Assembly (NCBI GenBank): GCA_965117015.1
Contig: OZ220747.1
Location: 1,612,001 to 1,676,000 of the forward strand
DNA: 64,000 bases
Reading direction: 5' to 3'
Source of the DNA: Aldehydirespirator sp965117015
GTDB taxonomy: Bacteria > Actinomycetota > Acidimicrobiia > Acidimicrobiales > Aldehydirespiratoraceae
A program made the position numbers and the translations under genes. Shown in pieces: positions 1 to 9,799 of the stretch; the first letter of the stretch is position 1, and every line of letters starts with the position of its first letter. Below the pieces are notes generated by a model. That model did no database searches. It worked only from the letters and a program-made list of their open reading frames with translations, and was not told the DNA's origin.

Positions 1-507
1 GAGGCGGTGGCCGAGCAGCAGGCGTTCTTGGACGCTCGGGACCGGGTCCCCGAGAGCCGGATGCTGTTCAACAACACCTGCCTCGACATCCTGGCCGTGG
101 CCGAGGCCATGATGACCGGCGAGGTCGAGTACCGGCGGGGCAACTTCGACGCCGCGTTCGAGCATCTCGGCCGGGCCGTGGAGCTCGACGACAACCTGCC
201 CTACGACGAGCCGTGGGGATGGATGCAGCCCACCCGCCACGCCCTGGGCGCGCTGCTGATGGAGCAGGGCCGCCTCGACGAGGCCGAGGCCGCCTACCGG
301 GCCGACCTGGGTCTGGACGGCCAGCTGCGCCGGGCCTGCTGGCATCCCGACAACGTCTGGAGCCTGCACGGCCTCCACGAGTGCCTGACCCGCCGGGGCG
401 AGACGGTCGAGGCCAACCACATAAAGCAGCGCCTAGACCTGGCCCAGGCCCGAGCCGACGTGAAGATCGAGTCGTCCTGCTACTGCCGCCTAGAACGCGC
501 CACCTGA
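1..507 (+). CDS. TPR-repeat protein, C-terminal part
   Basis: The reading frame is open from the first base, so the gene probably starts upstream of the window; a GTG at 7 is in frame but unproven as a start. The roughly 168 visible residues are helical TPR-like repeats, with paired A/G/L and acidic positions around residues 35-60 and 75-100, followed by a segment with HPDNVWSLHGL and a cysteine-bearing end (SSCYCR). Proteins with this ending are found as stand-alone TPR scaffolds in actinobacteria; the partner is unknown. The last codons and the TGA stop lie inside the first, slightly diverged units of the tandem repeat that follows, so the repeat supplies the C-terminus. TPR call fairly sure, role unknown. 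Confidence 0.6.
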   Translation, partial: EAVAEQQAFLDARDRVPESRMLFNNTCLDILAVAEAMMTGEVEYRRGNFDAAFEHLGRAVELDDNLPYDEPWGWMQPTRHALGALLMEQGRLDEAEAAYRADLGLDGQLRRACWHPDNVWSLHGLHECLTRRGETVEANHIKQRLDLAQARADVKIESSCYCRLERAT

Positions 508-1100
508 CGGAACGCGCCCGCCTGACGGACCGCGCCCGCTTAGAACGCGCCGCTTGACGGAACGCGCCCGCTTGACGGAACGCGCCGCTTGACGGACCGC
601 GCCCGCCTAGAACGCGCCGCTTGACGGAACGCGCCGCTTGACGGACCGCGCCCGCCTAGAACGCGCCGCTTGACGGAACGCGCCGCTTGACGGACCGCGC
701 CCGCCTAGAACGCGCCGCTTGACGGAACGCGCCGCTTGACGGACCGCGCCCGCCTAGAACGCGCCGCTTGACGGAACGCGCCGCTTGACGGACCGCGCCC
801 GCCTAGAACGCGCCGCTTGACGGAACGCGCCGCTTGACGGACCGCGCCCGCCTAGAACGCGCCGCTTGACGGACCGCGCCGCTTGACGGACCGCGCCCGC
901 CTAGAACGCGCCGCTTGACGGACCGCGCCGCTTGACGGACCGCGCCCGCCTAGAACGCGCCGCTTGACGGACCGCGCCCGCCTAGAACGCGCCGCTTGAC
1001 GGACCGCGCCGCTTGACGGACCGCGCCGCTTGACGGACCGCGCCGCTTGACGGAACGCGCCGCTTGACGGAACGCGCCCGCTTGACGGACCGCGCCGCCC
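484..1100. repeat. Tandem array with 49-bp higher-order unit
   Basis: The stretch is built from short units of about 17 bp ending in TTGACGG and a 15-bp variant ending in CCTAG. These combine as 17+17+15 into a 49-bp higher-order unit. The CCTAG ends fall at 610, 659, 708, 757, 806, 855, 904 and 953, exactly 49 bp apart, then the order breaks up (985 onward). The first units overlap the stop codon of the TPR gene. Units are nearly identical, which suggests recent expansion. No unique spacers are present, so it is not CRISPR. Every unit carries stop codons on the + strand, so it is not coding there. Nothing else is visible between the TPR gene and 1100. Confidence 0.9.
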
Positions 1101-1108
1101 GACGTCTG

Positions 1109-1342
1109 CCGAAATTGAGGGCCGATAGTGGCCCTAAAAGGGTCGGATTGGTCGCCAATTTCGACGATTGCGAGTCTCCCGCCCGAAATTGGGCGGATAG
1201 TGGCCCCATAGGGGCGGTTTGGTCGCCAATTTCGGCTGGGGCCGCCAGTCCGCGGTTTGGTCGCCAATTTCGGCTGGGGCCGCCAGTCCGCGGTTGGGGC
1301 CGCCAGTCCGCGGTTTGGGCCGGGACCCCGCCCAACGTTGGT
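1109..1342. repeat. Palindromic repeat family A, two copies plus 38-bp direct repeats
   Basis: Two imperfect palindromes occupy 1109-1164 and 1183-1235. Outer arms are CGAAATTG and CAATTTCG, and an inner stem is formed by GGCCCC and GGGGC. The outer right arm and the following GC-rich stretch are then repeated with a 38-bp period up to about 1342. Related copies occur at 18981, 19064, 29306 and 44227, so this is an interspersed family. It may act as a terminator or transcript stabiliser, or be a miniature mobile repeat; the sequence alone does not decide. Confidence 0.75.
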
Positions 1343-1353
1343 GGACAGTTCAC

Positions 1354-1359
1354 TAGCGT
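1354..1359 (+). promoter_or_regulatory. -10 box TAGCGT, leaderless start of DUF3179 gene
   Basis: TAGCGT matches the actinobacterial TANNNT -10 element and sits 6 nt before the GTG at 1366. No Shine-Dalgarno sequence is present, which fits a leaderless mRNA. Confidence 0.45.
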
Positions 1360-1365
1360 GGTGAC

Positions 1366-2952
1366 GTGACATCCCCGGTCCGTGTCCTGTGCGTCCCGCT
1401 GGCTGTACTCGCATTGGTTGCCAGCGCCTGCTCAGGCGGCCGCGACATAGACGCGACCACCCTCACCGGCGACGAGGTGCCCGGCGAAACGCTGGAAGCT
1501 GAGACCCCGGAGGCTGCGGCTCCAGAGGCTGCTACTCCAGAAGGCGCAGCCCCCGAGACTGAGGCTGAAGGCACTGACACCGCCGCGGCCGAGCCCGCCG
1601 AGACAGAGCCGGCCGCTGACCCGGCCCCGCTGGACCCCCGCGAGCGGGGTGCCCTGCGGAACTTCCTGGGCTACGAGTTCCCGCCCGCCCCCGACACCCC
1701 GACCGGCCCGATCGACCAGCTCACCGTCGACGTCCTCGAGGTCATCTGGGCCGGCCTCGAACTCGGCGGGTTCGACGGCGGCCTGGTCGCCAGCCTCGCT
1801 GACTCCGGCGACGCACGGCTGGCCTGGATACTGTCGGACCTGCTCCGGTTCTTCTACGTCGGCGACATCCACGACGGCGCCATCTCTGCCTTCCAGCGCC
1901 TGACGGGCGCCAGGCTGAACGACGACCCCGTGGCCGGGCGCAGCCGCTGGCAGTCGGTCACCGACCACCTGATCGCCTGGGACCTCCCCGCCTTCGACGG
2001 ATACGCCGACTACAAGCACCGCCTGTTCCTGCTGGTCGAACCCCGCTGGGAGCCGCTGTTCGCCGACCCCGACTCCACCATCGACTGGCGCTTGGTGAGC
2101 TGGGGCGGGGTGCGGATCGACGACCGGGCCTTCGGCGACCAGCGGGTCTGCGCGCAGGGCTGCATCCCCGCCCTGGACAACCCCGCGGTGACCGACGCGG
2201 CCGGCGGCTCGTGGTACTCCGACGACGGCCTCGTGTTCGCGGTCACCATCAACGGCGAGGCCCGGGCCTACCCCCGCCACATCATGGAGATCCACGAGAT
2301 GGTGAACGACACCCTCGGCGGGCGCCGCATCGGCATGCCGTACTGCACGCTGTGCGGCTCAGCCCAGGCCTACTTCACCGACGACGTGCCCGCCGGTGTG
2401 GAGACCCCCGTCCTGCGCACGTCGGGCCTGCTGGCGAGGTCCAACAAGGTGATGTACGACCTGGTCACCAAGTCGGTGTTCGACACGTTCACCGGCGAGG
2501 CGGTCTCCGGACCGCTGCGCGAGCGGGGGGTGGTCCTCAACCAGGCCACCGTCGTGACCACCACCTGGGGGGAGTGGAAGGCTGCCCATCCCGGCACGAC
2601 GATCCTCGCCGAGGACGGCGGCATCGGCCGCCGCTACCCGCTCGACCCGCTGCGGGGCCGCGACGACGACGGCCCCATCTTCCCGATCGGCGACATGGAC
2701 GCAACCCTCGGCGTCCACGACCAGGTCTTCGGCGTGGTGCTCGACGACGGCACCCCCGTGGCGTTCCCGGTCGCAGCCGCCGCGGCCGCCCTCCAAGCCG
2801 GCCAGGACGTCGAGCTGGCCGGGGTGACGCTGCGCCTGGACGGCGGCGGCGTGCGGGCCGTCGACCCAGCCGGCAACGAGATCGAGGGCCATCAAGCCTT
2901 CTGGTTCGCCTGGAGCCAGTTCATGCCCACCACCCTGTTGTGGGAGCCCTAG
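1366..2952 (+). CDS. DUF3179-domain lipoprotein
   Basis: 528 aa. The N-terminus has a short basic start, a hydrophobic stretch and a lipobox ending in ASAC (Cys22), so it is a predicted lipoprotein anchored outside the membrane. A low-complexity Glu/Ala/Pro linker follows (about residues 35-90). The C-terminal half carries the DUF3179 signature: a GEARAYP motif, then GMPYCTLCGSAQAY with a CxxC pair, and a final W-rich segment ending FWFAWSQF. DUF3179 proteins are secreted and of unknown function. GTG start chosen because the signal peptide begins there and a TAGCGT -10 box lies 6 nt upstream. Family assignment is confident; function is unknown. Confidence 0.85.
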   Translation: MTSPVRVLCVPLAVLALVASACSGGRDIDATTLTGDEVPGETLEAETPEAAAPEAATPEGAAPETEAEGTDTAAAEPAETEPAADPAPLDPRERGALRNFLGYEFPPAPDTPTGPIDQLTVDVLEVIWAGLELGGFDGGLVASLADSGDARLAWILSDLLRFFYVGDIHDGAISAFQRLTGARLNDDPVAGRSRWQSVTDHLIAWDLPAFDGYADYKHRLFLLVEPRWEPLFADPDSTIDWRLVSWGGVRIDDRAFGDQRVCAQGCIPALDNPAVTDAAGGSWYSDDGLVFAVTINGEARAYPRHIMEIHEMVNDTLGGRRIGMPYCTLCGSAQAYFTDDVPAGVETPVLRTSGLLARSNKVMYDLVTKSVFDTFTGEAVSGPLRERGVVLNQATVVTTTWGEWKAAHPGTTILAEDGGIGRRYPLDPLRGRDDDGPIFPIGDMDATLGVHDQVFGVVLDDGTPVAFPVAAAAAALQAGQDVELAGVTLRLDGGGVRAVDPAGNEIEGHQAFWFAWSQFMPTTLLWEP

Positions 2953-3006
2953 CCCAGGGAGCCCCAGTCCCCGGAGCCGCGGGCCCAGGCGTCAAGGCCG
3001 CATCTC

Positions 3007-3417
3007 TCAGGGCCGCATCTCTACGAATCCGGCCGCGGCGAAGTCGTTGTCGAACGCCAACACCTCGCGAAGCCGTCGAGCCCGCATCACCTCGAAGCTC
3101 GCCGCGTCGACAAAGGAGTACTCACGCTCATCGTGGCGGCGCAACCAGCGCCAGGCCTTGGACTCATCCTCGGCCGTGACGGCATGCACGACGAGCTTGG
3201 CGGCTGACACGAGCACGTCCACACGGTCGATGTAGCCGACCGCGGTGCGGTGGCTGTCCCTGCGTCGCAGAAGCGTCCATGTCTCGCCCACAACGAGGTT
3301 CGTGGTGAGTACCTGCTCGTGGGCCCCGACCCGCGCGAACATCTCCAGCGCTTCGAGATGGCGCGAATCACCTGGAAGGGTCCAGGCCGCCCACCAGCTC
3401 GTGTCTGCGAACTTCAA
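3007..3417 (-). CDS. PIN-domain toxin of a VapBC-like pair
   Basis: 136 aa, about the usual length of a VapC-type ribonuclease. The four acidic positions of the PIN active site can be seen: FADTSWW at the start, GETWTL near residue 45, VDAASFEVM near residue 103, and the late AFDNDF pair. The frame stays open upstream, but the start is placed at a TTG whose last bases overlap the stop codon of the antitoxin gene (TTGA), the common coupling in toxin-antitoxin operons. It would cleave RNA when free of its antitoxin. Call is confident; the TTG start is inferred. Confidence 0.8.
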   Translation of the reverse strand: MKFADTSWWAAWTLPGDSRHLEALEMFARVGAHEQVLTTNLVVGETWTLLRRRDSHRTAVGYIDRVDVLVSAAKLVVHAVTAEDESKAWRWLRRHDEREYSFVDAASFEVMRARRLREVLAFDNDFAAAGFVEMRP

Positions 3418-3659
3418 TGGCTGTAGACGATGTCGTCGATCTCGCCGGGCTCGATGCTCACATCCGGGGAGCCGAAGCCCGCGAGCTCGTACCACAGATC
3501 GTTGCCGGACAGATCGTTTCCGGAATCGGGCTCCACAGCGGGCAGGACCGCTGCCAGGCCCCGGCGGATCAGCTCGGACTTGGAGATCCCCAGCCGCCGT
3601 GCTTCTGCTGTTGCCTGGGCGTCGAGTTCCTCGGGCATCGTGATCGTCACCGCCTTCAT
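3414..3659 (-). CDS. Ribbon-helix-helix antitoxin
   Basis: 81 aa. The N-terminal 45 residues form a ribbon-helix-helix DNA-binding domain: a beta strand (AVTITMPEEL) followed by helices with GISKSELIRRGL. The acidic C-terminal tail (many D, E, plus W and Y) would wrap the PIN toxin encoded just downstream. The genes overlap by 4 nt, so they are one operon. The AT-rich sequence upstream (3667-3705) contains a -10 box TATCAT 7 nt before the ATG and two TACATAT motifs, possible autoregulatory operator sites. Confidence 0.82.
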   Translation of the reverse strand: MKAVTITMPEELDAQATAEARRLGISKSELIRRGLAAVLPAVEPDSGNDLSGNDLWYELAGFGSPDVSIEPGEIDDIVYSH

Positions 3660-3666
3660 GGGACGA

Positions 3667-3672
3667 ATGATA
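3667..3672 (-). promoter_or_regulatory. -10 box TATCAT of the toxin-antitoxin operon
   Basis: On the minus strand TATCAT lies 7 nt before the antitoxin ATG, with no Shine-Dalgarno between. The flanking TACATAT repeats may be the antitoxin operator. The 130-bp gap 3660-3789 is otherwise AT-rich and shows no gene. Confidence 0.45.
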
Positions 3673-3789
3673 CATATATTGCGTTACAGCCTCTACATAT
3701 GACGCGCCGGCGCCCTGTCAGTCCGTGACCACAACATAGTGGACTGTAGATCATGAAACAACCTAAGAAATATTAACAATAGCTAATCT

Positions 3790-4190
3790 TCAGGTTGGCG
3801 ACAGGATCGGGTGATTGGCGTGGTCCCATTCGCCGCCGACTTCCAGCTCCTCGGCGGGGGTGCCTCCGGCGTCCCATTCGCCCGTGAAGCGGACCCACTC
3901 GGGGACGTAGATGATGGCGAAGGCGCGTCGGGGACGGTCGGACAGATTGGGCCCGGCGCGGTGGAAGGTGCAGCTGTGATGGAAGGTGACTCCGCCGGCC
4001 TCCATCTCCATTGCCACCGGGTCGGCCAGGGTGTGGCCCATCGCCCCTAGACGGTCGAGGACGCTCTCGCCCTCGACCTCATACATCACGTCGGAGCCAA
4101 CGGGGCCAACCGCAGGATTGGGTATCCCCCCACCCGACGTGAGCGGCTGCTCAGGAGCCCGGGCTGCGCTGGGTATTGTCCCTGGGAGAA
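3790..4190 (-). pseudogene. Phytanoyl-CoA dioxygenase (PhyH) remnant
   Basis: Only the C-terminal part of a PhyH-family Fe(II)/2-oxoglutarate oxygenase is recognisable: a possible LPGT box near the 5' end, then ADPVAMEMEAGGVTFHHS, CTFHRAGPN and RPRRAFAIIYVPE, which contain the distal iron-ligand histidine and the oxoglutarate-binding Arg. The upstream half with the HxD iron ligands is missing and its place is taken by the divergent antiporter genes starting at 4213. The frame happens to stay open further upstream but no longer looks like PhyH. I read it as a truncated, non-functional relic. It lies beside the toxin-antitoxin pair, consistent with a rearranged site. Confidence 0.6.
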
Positions 4191-4212
4191 AGGCCCATGA
4201 GAGGGGGTTCCA

Positions 4213-4704
4213 GTGAGGAAGGTGACCGAGACCGACCTGCCCGGAGTGGGGATCCGGTTCGACCTGCAGACCGACGCCGGTCGCTGCGTCGGTGTGGTGG
4301 CCCACCAGACCGGCCGCCGCGACCTCGTGGTCTACGACGAGCGGGACATCGACCGGGCCTGCGAGAGCGTCCAGCTGACCGAGGACGAAGGCCACACCCT
4401 GGGCGAGCTGCTGGGTGGCAGCCCCGTGCTGGAGCATCTCGACGACGCCGTGCACCGGCTGGAGGACCTGGTGATCTCGTGGGTCCAGATCGCGGCTGAG
4501 TCGTCGATCGCGGGGCAGACCCTGGCCGAGGCGGCCCTGAGAACCCGGACCGGGGCTGGAGTCGTGGCCCTGGTCACCGAGTCGGGCTCCATCCCCATCC
4601 CAGCCGGCGAGCACCGGCTCGCGGTGGGCAACACCGCGGTGGTGGTGGGCATCCCGTCGGCGGTCAAGGCGGCGACCAGGCTGCTCCGGCGTCCCGCCGA
4701 CTAG
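4213..4704 (+). CDS. Cation:proton antiporter regulatory subunit (KhtT-like)
   Basis: 163 aa, cytosolic, no membrane segments. The C-terminal 75 residues look like an RCK-C (TrkA-C) domain: beta-rich with GQTLAEAALRTRTGAGVVAL and a closing GNTAVVVG. KhtT in Bacillus subtilis regulates the K+/H+ antiporter KhtU, and here the next gene encodes exactly such an antiporter. GTG start chosen because a purine-rich GAGAGGGGG lies just upstream. It probably gates the transporter in response to a cytosolic ligand. Confidence 0.75.
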   Translation: MRKVTETDLPGVGIRFDLQTDAGRCVGVVAHQTGRRDLVVYDERDIDRACESVQLTEDEGHTLGELLGGSPVLEHLDDAVHRLEDLVISWVQIAAESSIAGQTLAEAALRTRTGAGVVALVTESGSIPIPAGEHRLAVGNTAVVVGIPSAVKAATRLLRRPAD

Positions 4705-4772
4705 ATCGACGCAGAGCAAGCGCAGCCATGCACACCGGCGCCCCGCCGACTAGATCAGGCCCGGCTTAGCCC

Positions 4773-5942
4773 ATGAACACCGGCGGCGACCTGCTGGTCA
4801 TCGAGCTCGGCGCGCTCGTGCTGGTCCTGGCGGTCGTCGCCCGCCTGGCCCGCCGGATCGGCCTGCCCGCCCTGCCGCTGTACCTGCTGGCCGGGCTGGC
4901 CCTCGGCGAGGGCAGCCTCTTCGAACTGGACGCCTCCGAGGACTTCATCGAGGTCGGCGCCGAGATCGGCGTCATCCTCATGCTGCTGATGCTGGGACTG
5001 GAGTTCTCCACCCACGAGCTGATCAACAATGTGCGCCGCTCGACCCTGGCCGGTGCGGTCGACCTCGTGCTGAACTTCACGCCCGGGTTCGTGGCCGGCC
5101 TGATCCTCGGCTTCGACCCGGTCGTGGCGGTGCTGCTGGGCGGCGTCACCTACATCTCGTCGTCGGGCATCGTGGCCAAGCTGGTGGCCGACCTAGGCCG
5201 GATAGGCAACCACGAGACCTCGGTCATCCTCAGCGTGCTCGTCATCGAGGACCTGGCCATGGTGCTCTACCTGCCGATCGTGTCGGGCGTGCTGTTCGGC
5301 GGCTCGGCCCTGGACACCACCATCACCGTTGCCATCTCGCTGGCGGCCGTGCTCGGCGTGCTCGGTGTCGCCTACTTGCTGGGCGACCGGCTCAGCGCCA
5401 TCGCCCTGAGCCAGTCCAGCGAGGCGCTGCTGCTGACCCTGCTGGGCGGCACCCTGCTGGTCGCCGGCCTCGCCGGGCGGCTCGGCGTCTCGACCGCGGT
5501 CGGGGCCTTCGTGGTCGGCGTGGCGCTGTCGGGCGACATCGTCTCGCACGCTCGCGGCCTGCTGCTGCCGCTGCGCAACCTGTTCGCCGCGGTCTTCTTC
5601 GTGTTCTTCGGGCTCAAAGTAGACCTCAGCCTCATACCCGACGTGGCCGTCGCCGCGCTCGCGATCGCAGCGGTGACCGTCGCCACCAAGATCGCCACCG
5701 GTTGGATCTCCGCCGGACGGGCCGGCATCGGCAAGCCCGGCCGGCTGCGGGCCGGGGCGGCCCTGATCGCCCACGGAGAGTTCTCGATCGTCATCGCCGA
5801 GCTCGGTGTCGCCCGAGAAAGCGACCTGGGCGCGCTGGCCGCCACCTACGTCATCATCCTCACCCTCGTAGGCGCAGTCCTCTACCAGTTCGCAGACTCG
5901 ATCACCCTCCCCGCCCGCAAACCCCGCCCCGCTCGCGCTTAG
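4773..5942 (+). CDS. CPA2-family cation:proton antiporter
   Basis: 389 aa with 11-12 predicted hydrophobic helices and no C-terminal RCK domain, matching KhtU/KefB-type monovalent cation:proton antiporters. The family features seen include LALGEGSLFELD near the start, LLMLGLEFS (helix 3) and a GGVTYISSSGIVAKL segment (discontinuous helix), and a final AHGEFSIVIAELG. It would exchange K+ or Na+ for H+ across the membrane. It follows the regulatory subunit by 68 nt, so the two form one operon. Family call is confident; the ion is not determined. Confidence 0.85.
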   Translation: MNTGGDLLVIELGALVLVLAVVARLARRIGLPALPLYLLAGLALGEGSLFELDASEDFIEVGAEIGVILMLLMLGLEFSTHELINNVRRSTLAGAVDLVLNFTPGFVAGLILGFDPVVAVLLGGVTYISSSGIVAKLVADLGRIGNHETSVILSVLVIEDLAMVLYLPIVSGVLFGGSALDTTITVAISLAAVLGVLGVAYLLGDRLSAIALSQSSEALLLTLLGGTLLVAGLAGRLGVSTAVGAFVVGVALSGDIVSHARGLLLPLRNLFAAVFFVFFGLKVDLSLIPDVAVAALAIAAVTVATKIATGWISAGRAGIGKPGRLRAGAALIAHGEFSIVIAELGVARESDLGALAATYVIILTLVGAVLYQFADSITLPARKPRPARA

Positions 5943-6042
5943 AAGCCCAAGCCGCCCGCTCCGCCGGCCTAACCGTGATCGGCACCTGACCCACCCCACG
6001 GCGCTGCGCCAGCCAGTCGAACCGGTCCAGCTCTATGGGCGT

Positions 6043-6990
6043 TCAGCGGATCTCCCGCGAGTAGGGAACGGCCAGAGCCGTCGGCGCGCTGTACTTGCGG
6101 GCCGCGGCAGGGCGGGCCGAGATGATGATCAACGCGACGATCGTAAGCACGAAGGGCAACGCGTTCAGCACGTCGGAAGGCACCGAGGCGCCCAGGATCT
6201 GCAGCGTGAACCCGAGGTTGCGGAGCGCACCGAAGACGTAGGCGGCGACCAGGGCCCGCCACGGCCGCCACCCGGCGAAGGTCACCAGCGCGAAGGCGAT
6301 CCAGCCGAGGCCGGCCGTGATGCCGTGCTGGTAGGTGGCGAAGATCTCGGCCATCAGGTAGGTGCCGCCCATCCCGGCTCCAGCCCCGCCGATCATGGTG
6401 TAGACGTAGCGGGTTACCCCGACCGAGATGCCCACCGTGTCGGCTGTGGCCGGGTCCTCGCCGACCGCTCGCAGGGCCAGGCCGGCCCGGGTCCGGAACA
6501 GCCAGAACGCTGCCACCGCCACCAGCAGCCACGACATGTAGACCACCCAGTCGTGGCCGAACACCAGCGGTCCCACCAGCGGCAAGTCCTGCATCCCCTC
6601 CCCGAACACGGGCTCCAAAGAGGACTGCGGGCGCGCGTAGATGAGCGCCGAGTCGTTCGAGCTGCCGACGAAGCCCGCGAACCCGGTCCCGGTGATGACC
6701 AGGGCCAGCCCGGAGACGATCTGGTTGACCCGCAGGGTGACGGCCAGGTAGGCGTGGATGAGGGCGAACAAGGCGCCGACACCCCCACCCACGGCGAGCG
6801 CCACCGCCATGGAGGGGTGCTGGGTGCTCATCCAGAAGCCCACCACCCCGCCGCCGAGCATCATCCCTTCCACACCGAGGTTCATCACCCCGGAGTGCTC
6901 GGTCATCATCTCGCCCAGACCGGCCAGCAAGATGGGCGTGCCGATGACGATCGCCGAGGCGAGGGACAGCAGCAGGACGGAGTCGTTCAC
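6043..6990 (-). CDS. Nucleoside-type ABC transporter permease 2 (NupQ-like)
   Basis: 315 aa, all hydrophobic helices, BPD_transp_2 family. It contains EHSGVMNLGVEGMMLGG near the start, the hallmark of permeases that work with BMP-family binding proteins, and ALRAVGEDPATADTVGI, the coupling loop for the ATPase. The start is a GTG overlapping the TGA of the preceding permease by 4 nt (GTGA); a longer frame exists but overlaps that gene. Last gene of the operon BMP lipoprotein, ATPase, permease 1, permease 2. Confidence 0.87.
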   Translation of the reverse strand: MNDSVLLLSLASAIVIGTPILLAGLGEMMTEHSGVMNLGVEGMMLGGGVVGFWMSTQHPSMAVALAVGGGVGALFALIHAYLAVTLRVNQIVSGLALVITGTGFAGFVGSSNDSALIYARPQSSLEPVFGEGMQDLPLVGPLVFGHDWVVYMSWLLVAVAAFWLFRTRAGLALRAVGEDPATADTVGISVGVTRYVYTMIGGAGAGMGGTYLMAEIFATYQHGITAGLGWIAFALVTFAGWRPWRALVAAYVFGALRNLGFTLQILGASVPSDVLNALPFVLTIVALIIISARPAAARKYSAPTALAVPYSREIR

Positions 6991-8110
6991 GACGAAGCCG
7001 CCTCGACCTGCACCGGCCCGGCGGCCCGGCGCTGCAGCCGGAGGGCGTTGCGCAAGAACCACTCACCACCGACGATGCACAGGAACAGGATCCCCTCCAG
7101 CAAGGTCACGATCTCCGACGGGATGCCCAGCACCTGAAGGCCCGGCTTGGCGTTGGTGAAGCTGGCCACCAGGATGGCCACCGGTATCACTCCCAGCGGC
7201 GAGAGCCGTGCCAGGGCCGCCACCACAATGCCGGCGAACCCGACGCCCAGGCTGAGCGCCCTCGGGTCCAGGTTGCCCAGCACGCCCCCGACCTCGATGC
7301 CGCCGCCGAGACCGGCGAACGCGCCCGACACCATCAGCACCGACAGGATCTTCCGGTCGACCCGCATGCCTGAGTAGAGGGCCGCCCGCGGCGAGTCGCC
7401 GGTGACCCATACCTCGAAACCCCACCGGGTGGAGCGCAGCGCCCACCACAGCACCCCGGCCGCGGCCAGCGCGATGAAGAGACCGATGTGGAGCCGTCCC
7501 GTGAAGCGGTGCAGGAACATCGAGTCGTCCAGGAAGCGCCCCACCGGGAAGGTGGCCCGGCCGGGGTCGCGCCAGTGGCTGAAGCTGCTGAAGATCAGGT
7601 AGTTCATGATGCCGAGGGCCACGAAGTTGAGCATCAGCGTGGAGATCACCTCGTCGGTGTTGAGATAAGCCCTCGGCAGGGCGGCCAGCGCAGCCCACAG
7701 CGCTCCCGCCAGGGCTCCGGCCGCCAGCATCAGCACGATGCCGACCGGGCCGCCGATCCCGTTGTCGCCCAGCCAGAGCCCCAGGCCGCTGGACGCCACC
7801 GCGCCCAGGATGAGCTGACCCTCGGCGCCGATGTTCCAGATCTTCATCCGGAACGCCACCACCGCGGCCAGACCGGTCAGGATCAGCGGAGTGGCCAGGA
7901 CCAGCGTCCCGGTCAGGGCCAGGCGTCCGCCGAACCCCTTCTTGGCCATCTCGGTGTAGGCGAGGATCGGGTCCTGGCCGGACGCCCAGATGATCACGGC
8001 CCCGACCAGCAGGCCGAAGGCCACCGAGGCGGTGGGTGCCGCCATCCGCACCAGCCGGGACGGGATCTGCTGCCGCTCGACGGTCAGCTCGAAGGCTCCG
8101 AGAGGCAGGC

Positions 8111-8114
<4 letters not shown>
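6987..8114 (-). CDS. Nucleoside-type ABC transporter permease 1 (NupP-like)
   Basis: 375 aa with about 9-10 membrane helices. The cytosolic N-terminus is followed by a large first section with KIWNIGAEGQLILGAV, the typical NIGAEGQ motif of this permease class, and later MLNFVALGIMNYL. It pairs with the second permease to form the channel of a BMP-dependent importer, family substrates being nucleosides or nucleobases. The start overlaps the stop of the ATPase gene by 4 nt. Family call is confident; substrate is inferred from family and neighbours. Confidence 0.87.
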
Positions 8115-9724
<1,610 letters not shown>

Positions 9725-9799
9725 CTCTTGAGTGTCGCCTTGAGGGTCGCCTTGAGGGTCGCCGTTTAGCCGCCGATTGGCGTCGCCGTTCGGCCTCGG

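Noticed and set aside
484..1100. Possible CRISPR array
   Set aside because: The repeats are contiguous with 49-bp period and no unique spacers, and no cas genes are nearby.
9725..9799. Short GTCGCCTTGAGG direct repeats
   Set aside because: Only two to three short copies in a 75-bp gap; no structure or function could be supported.
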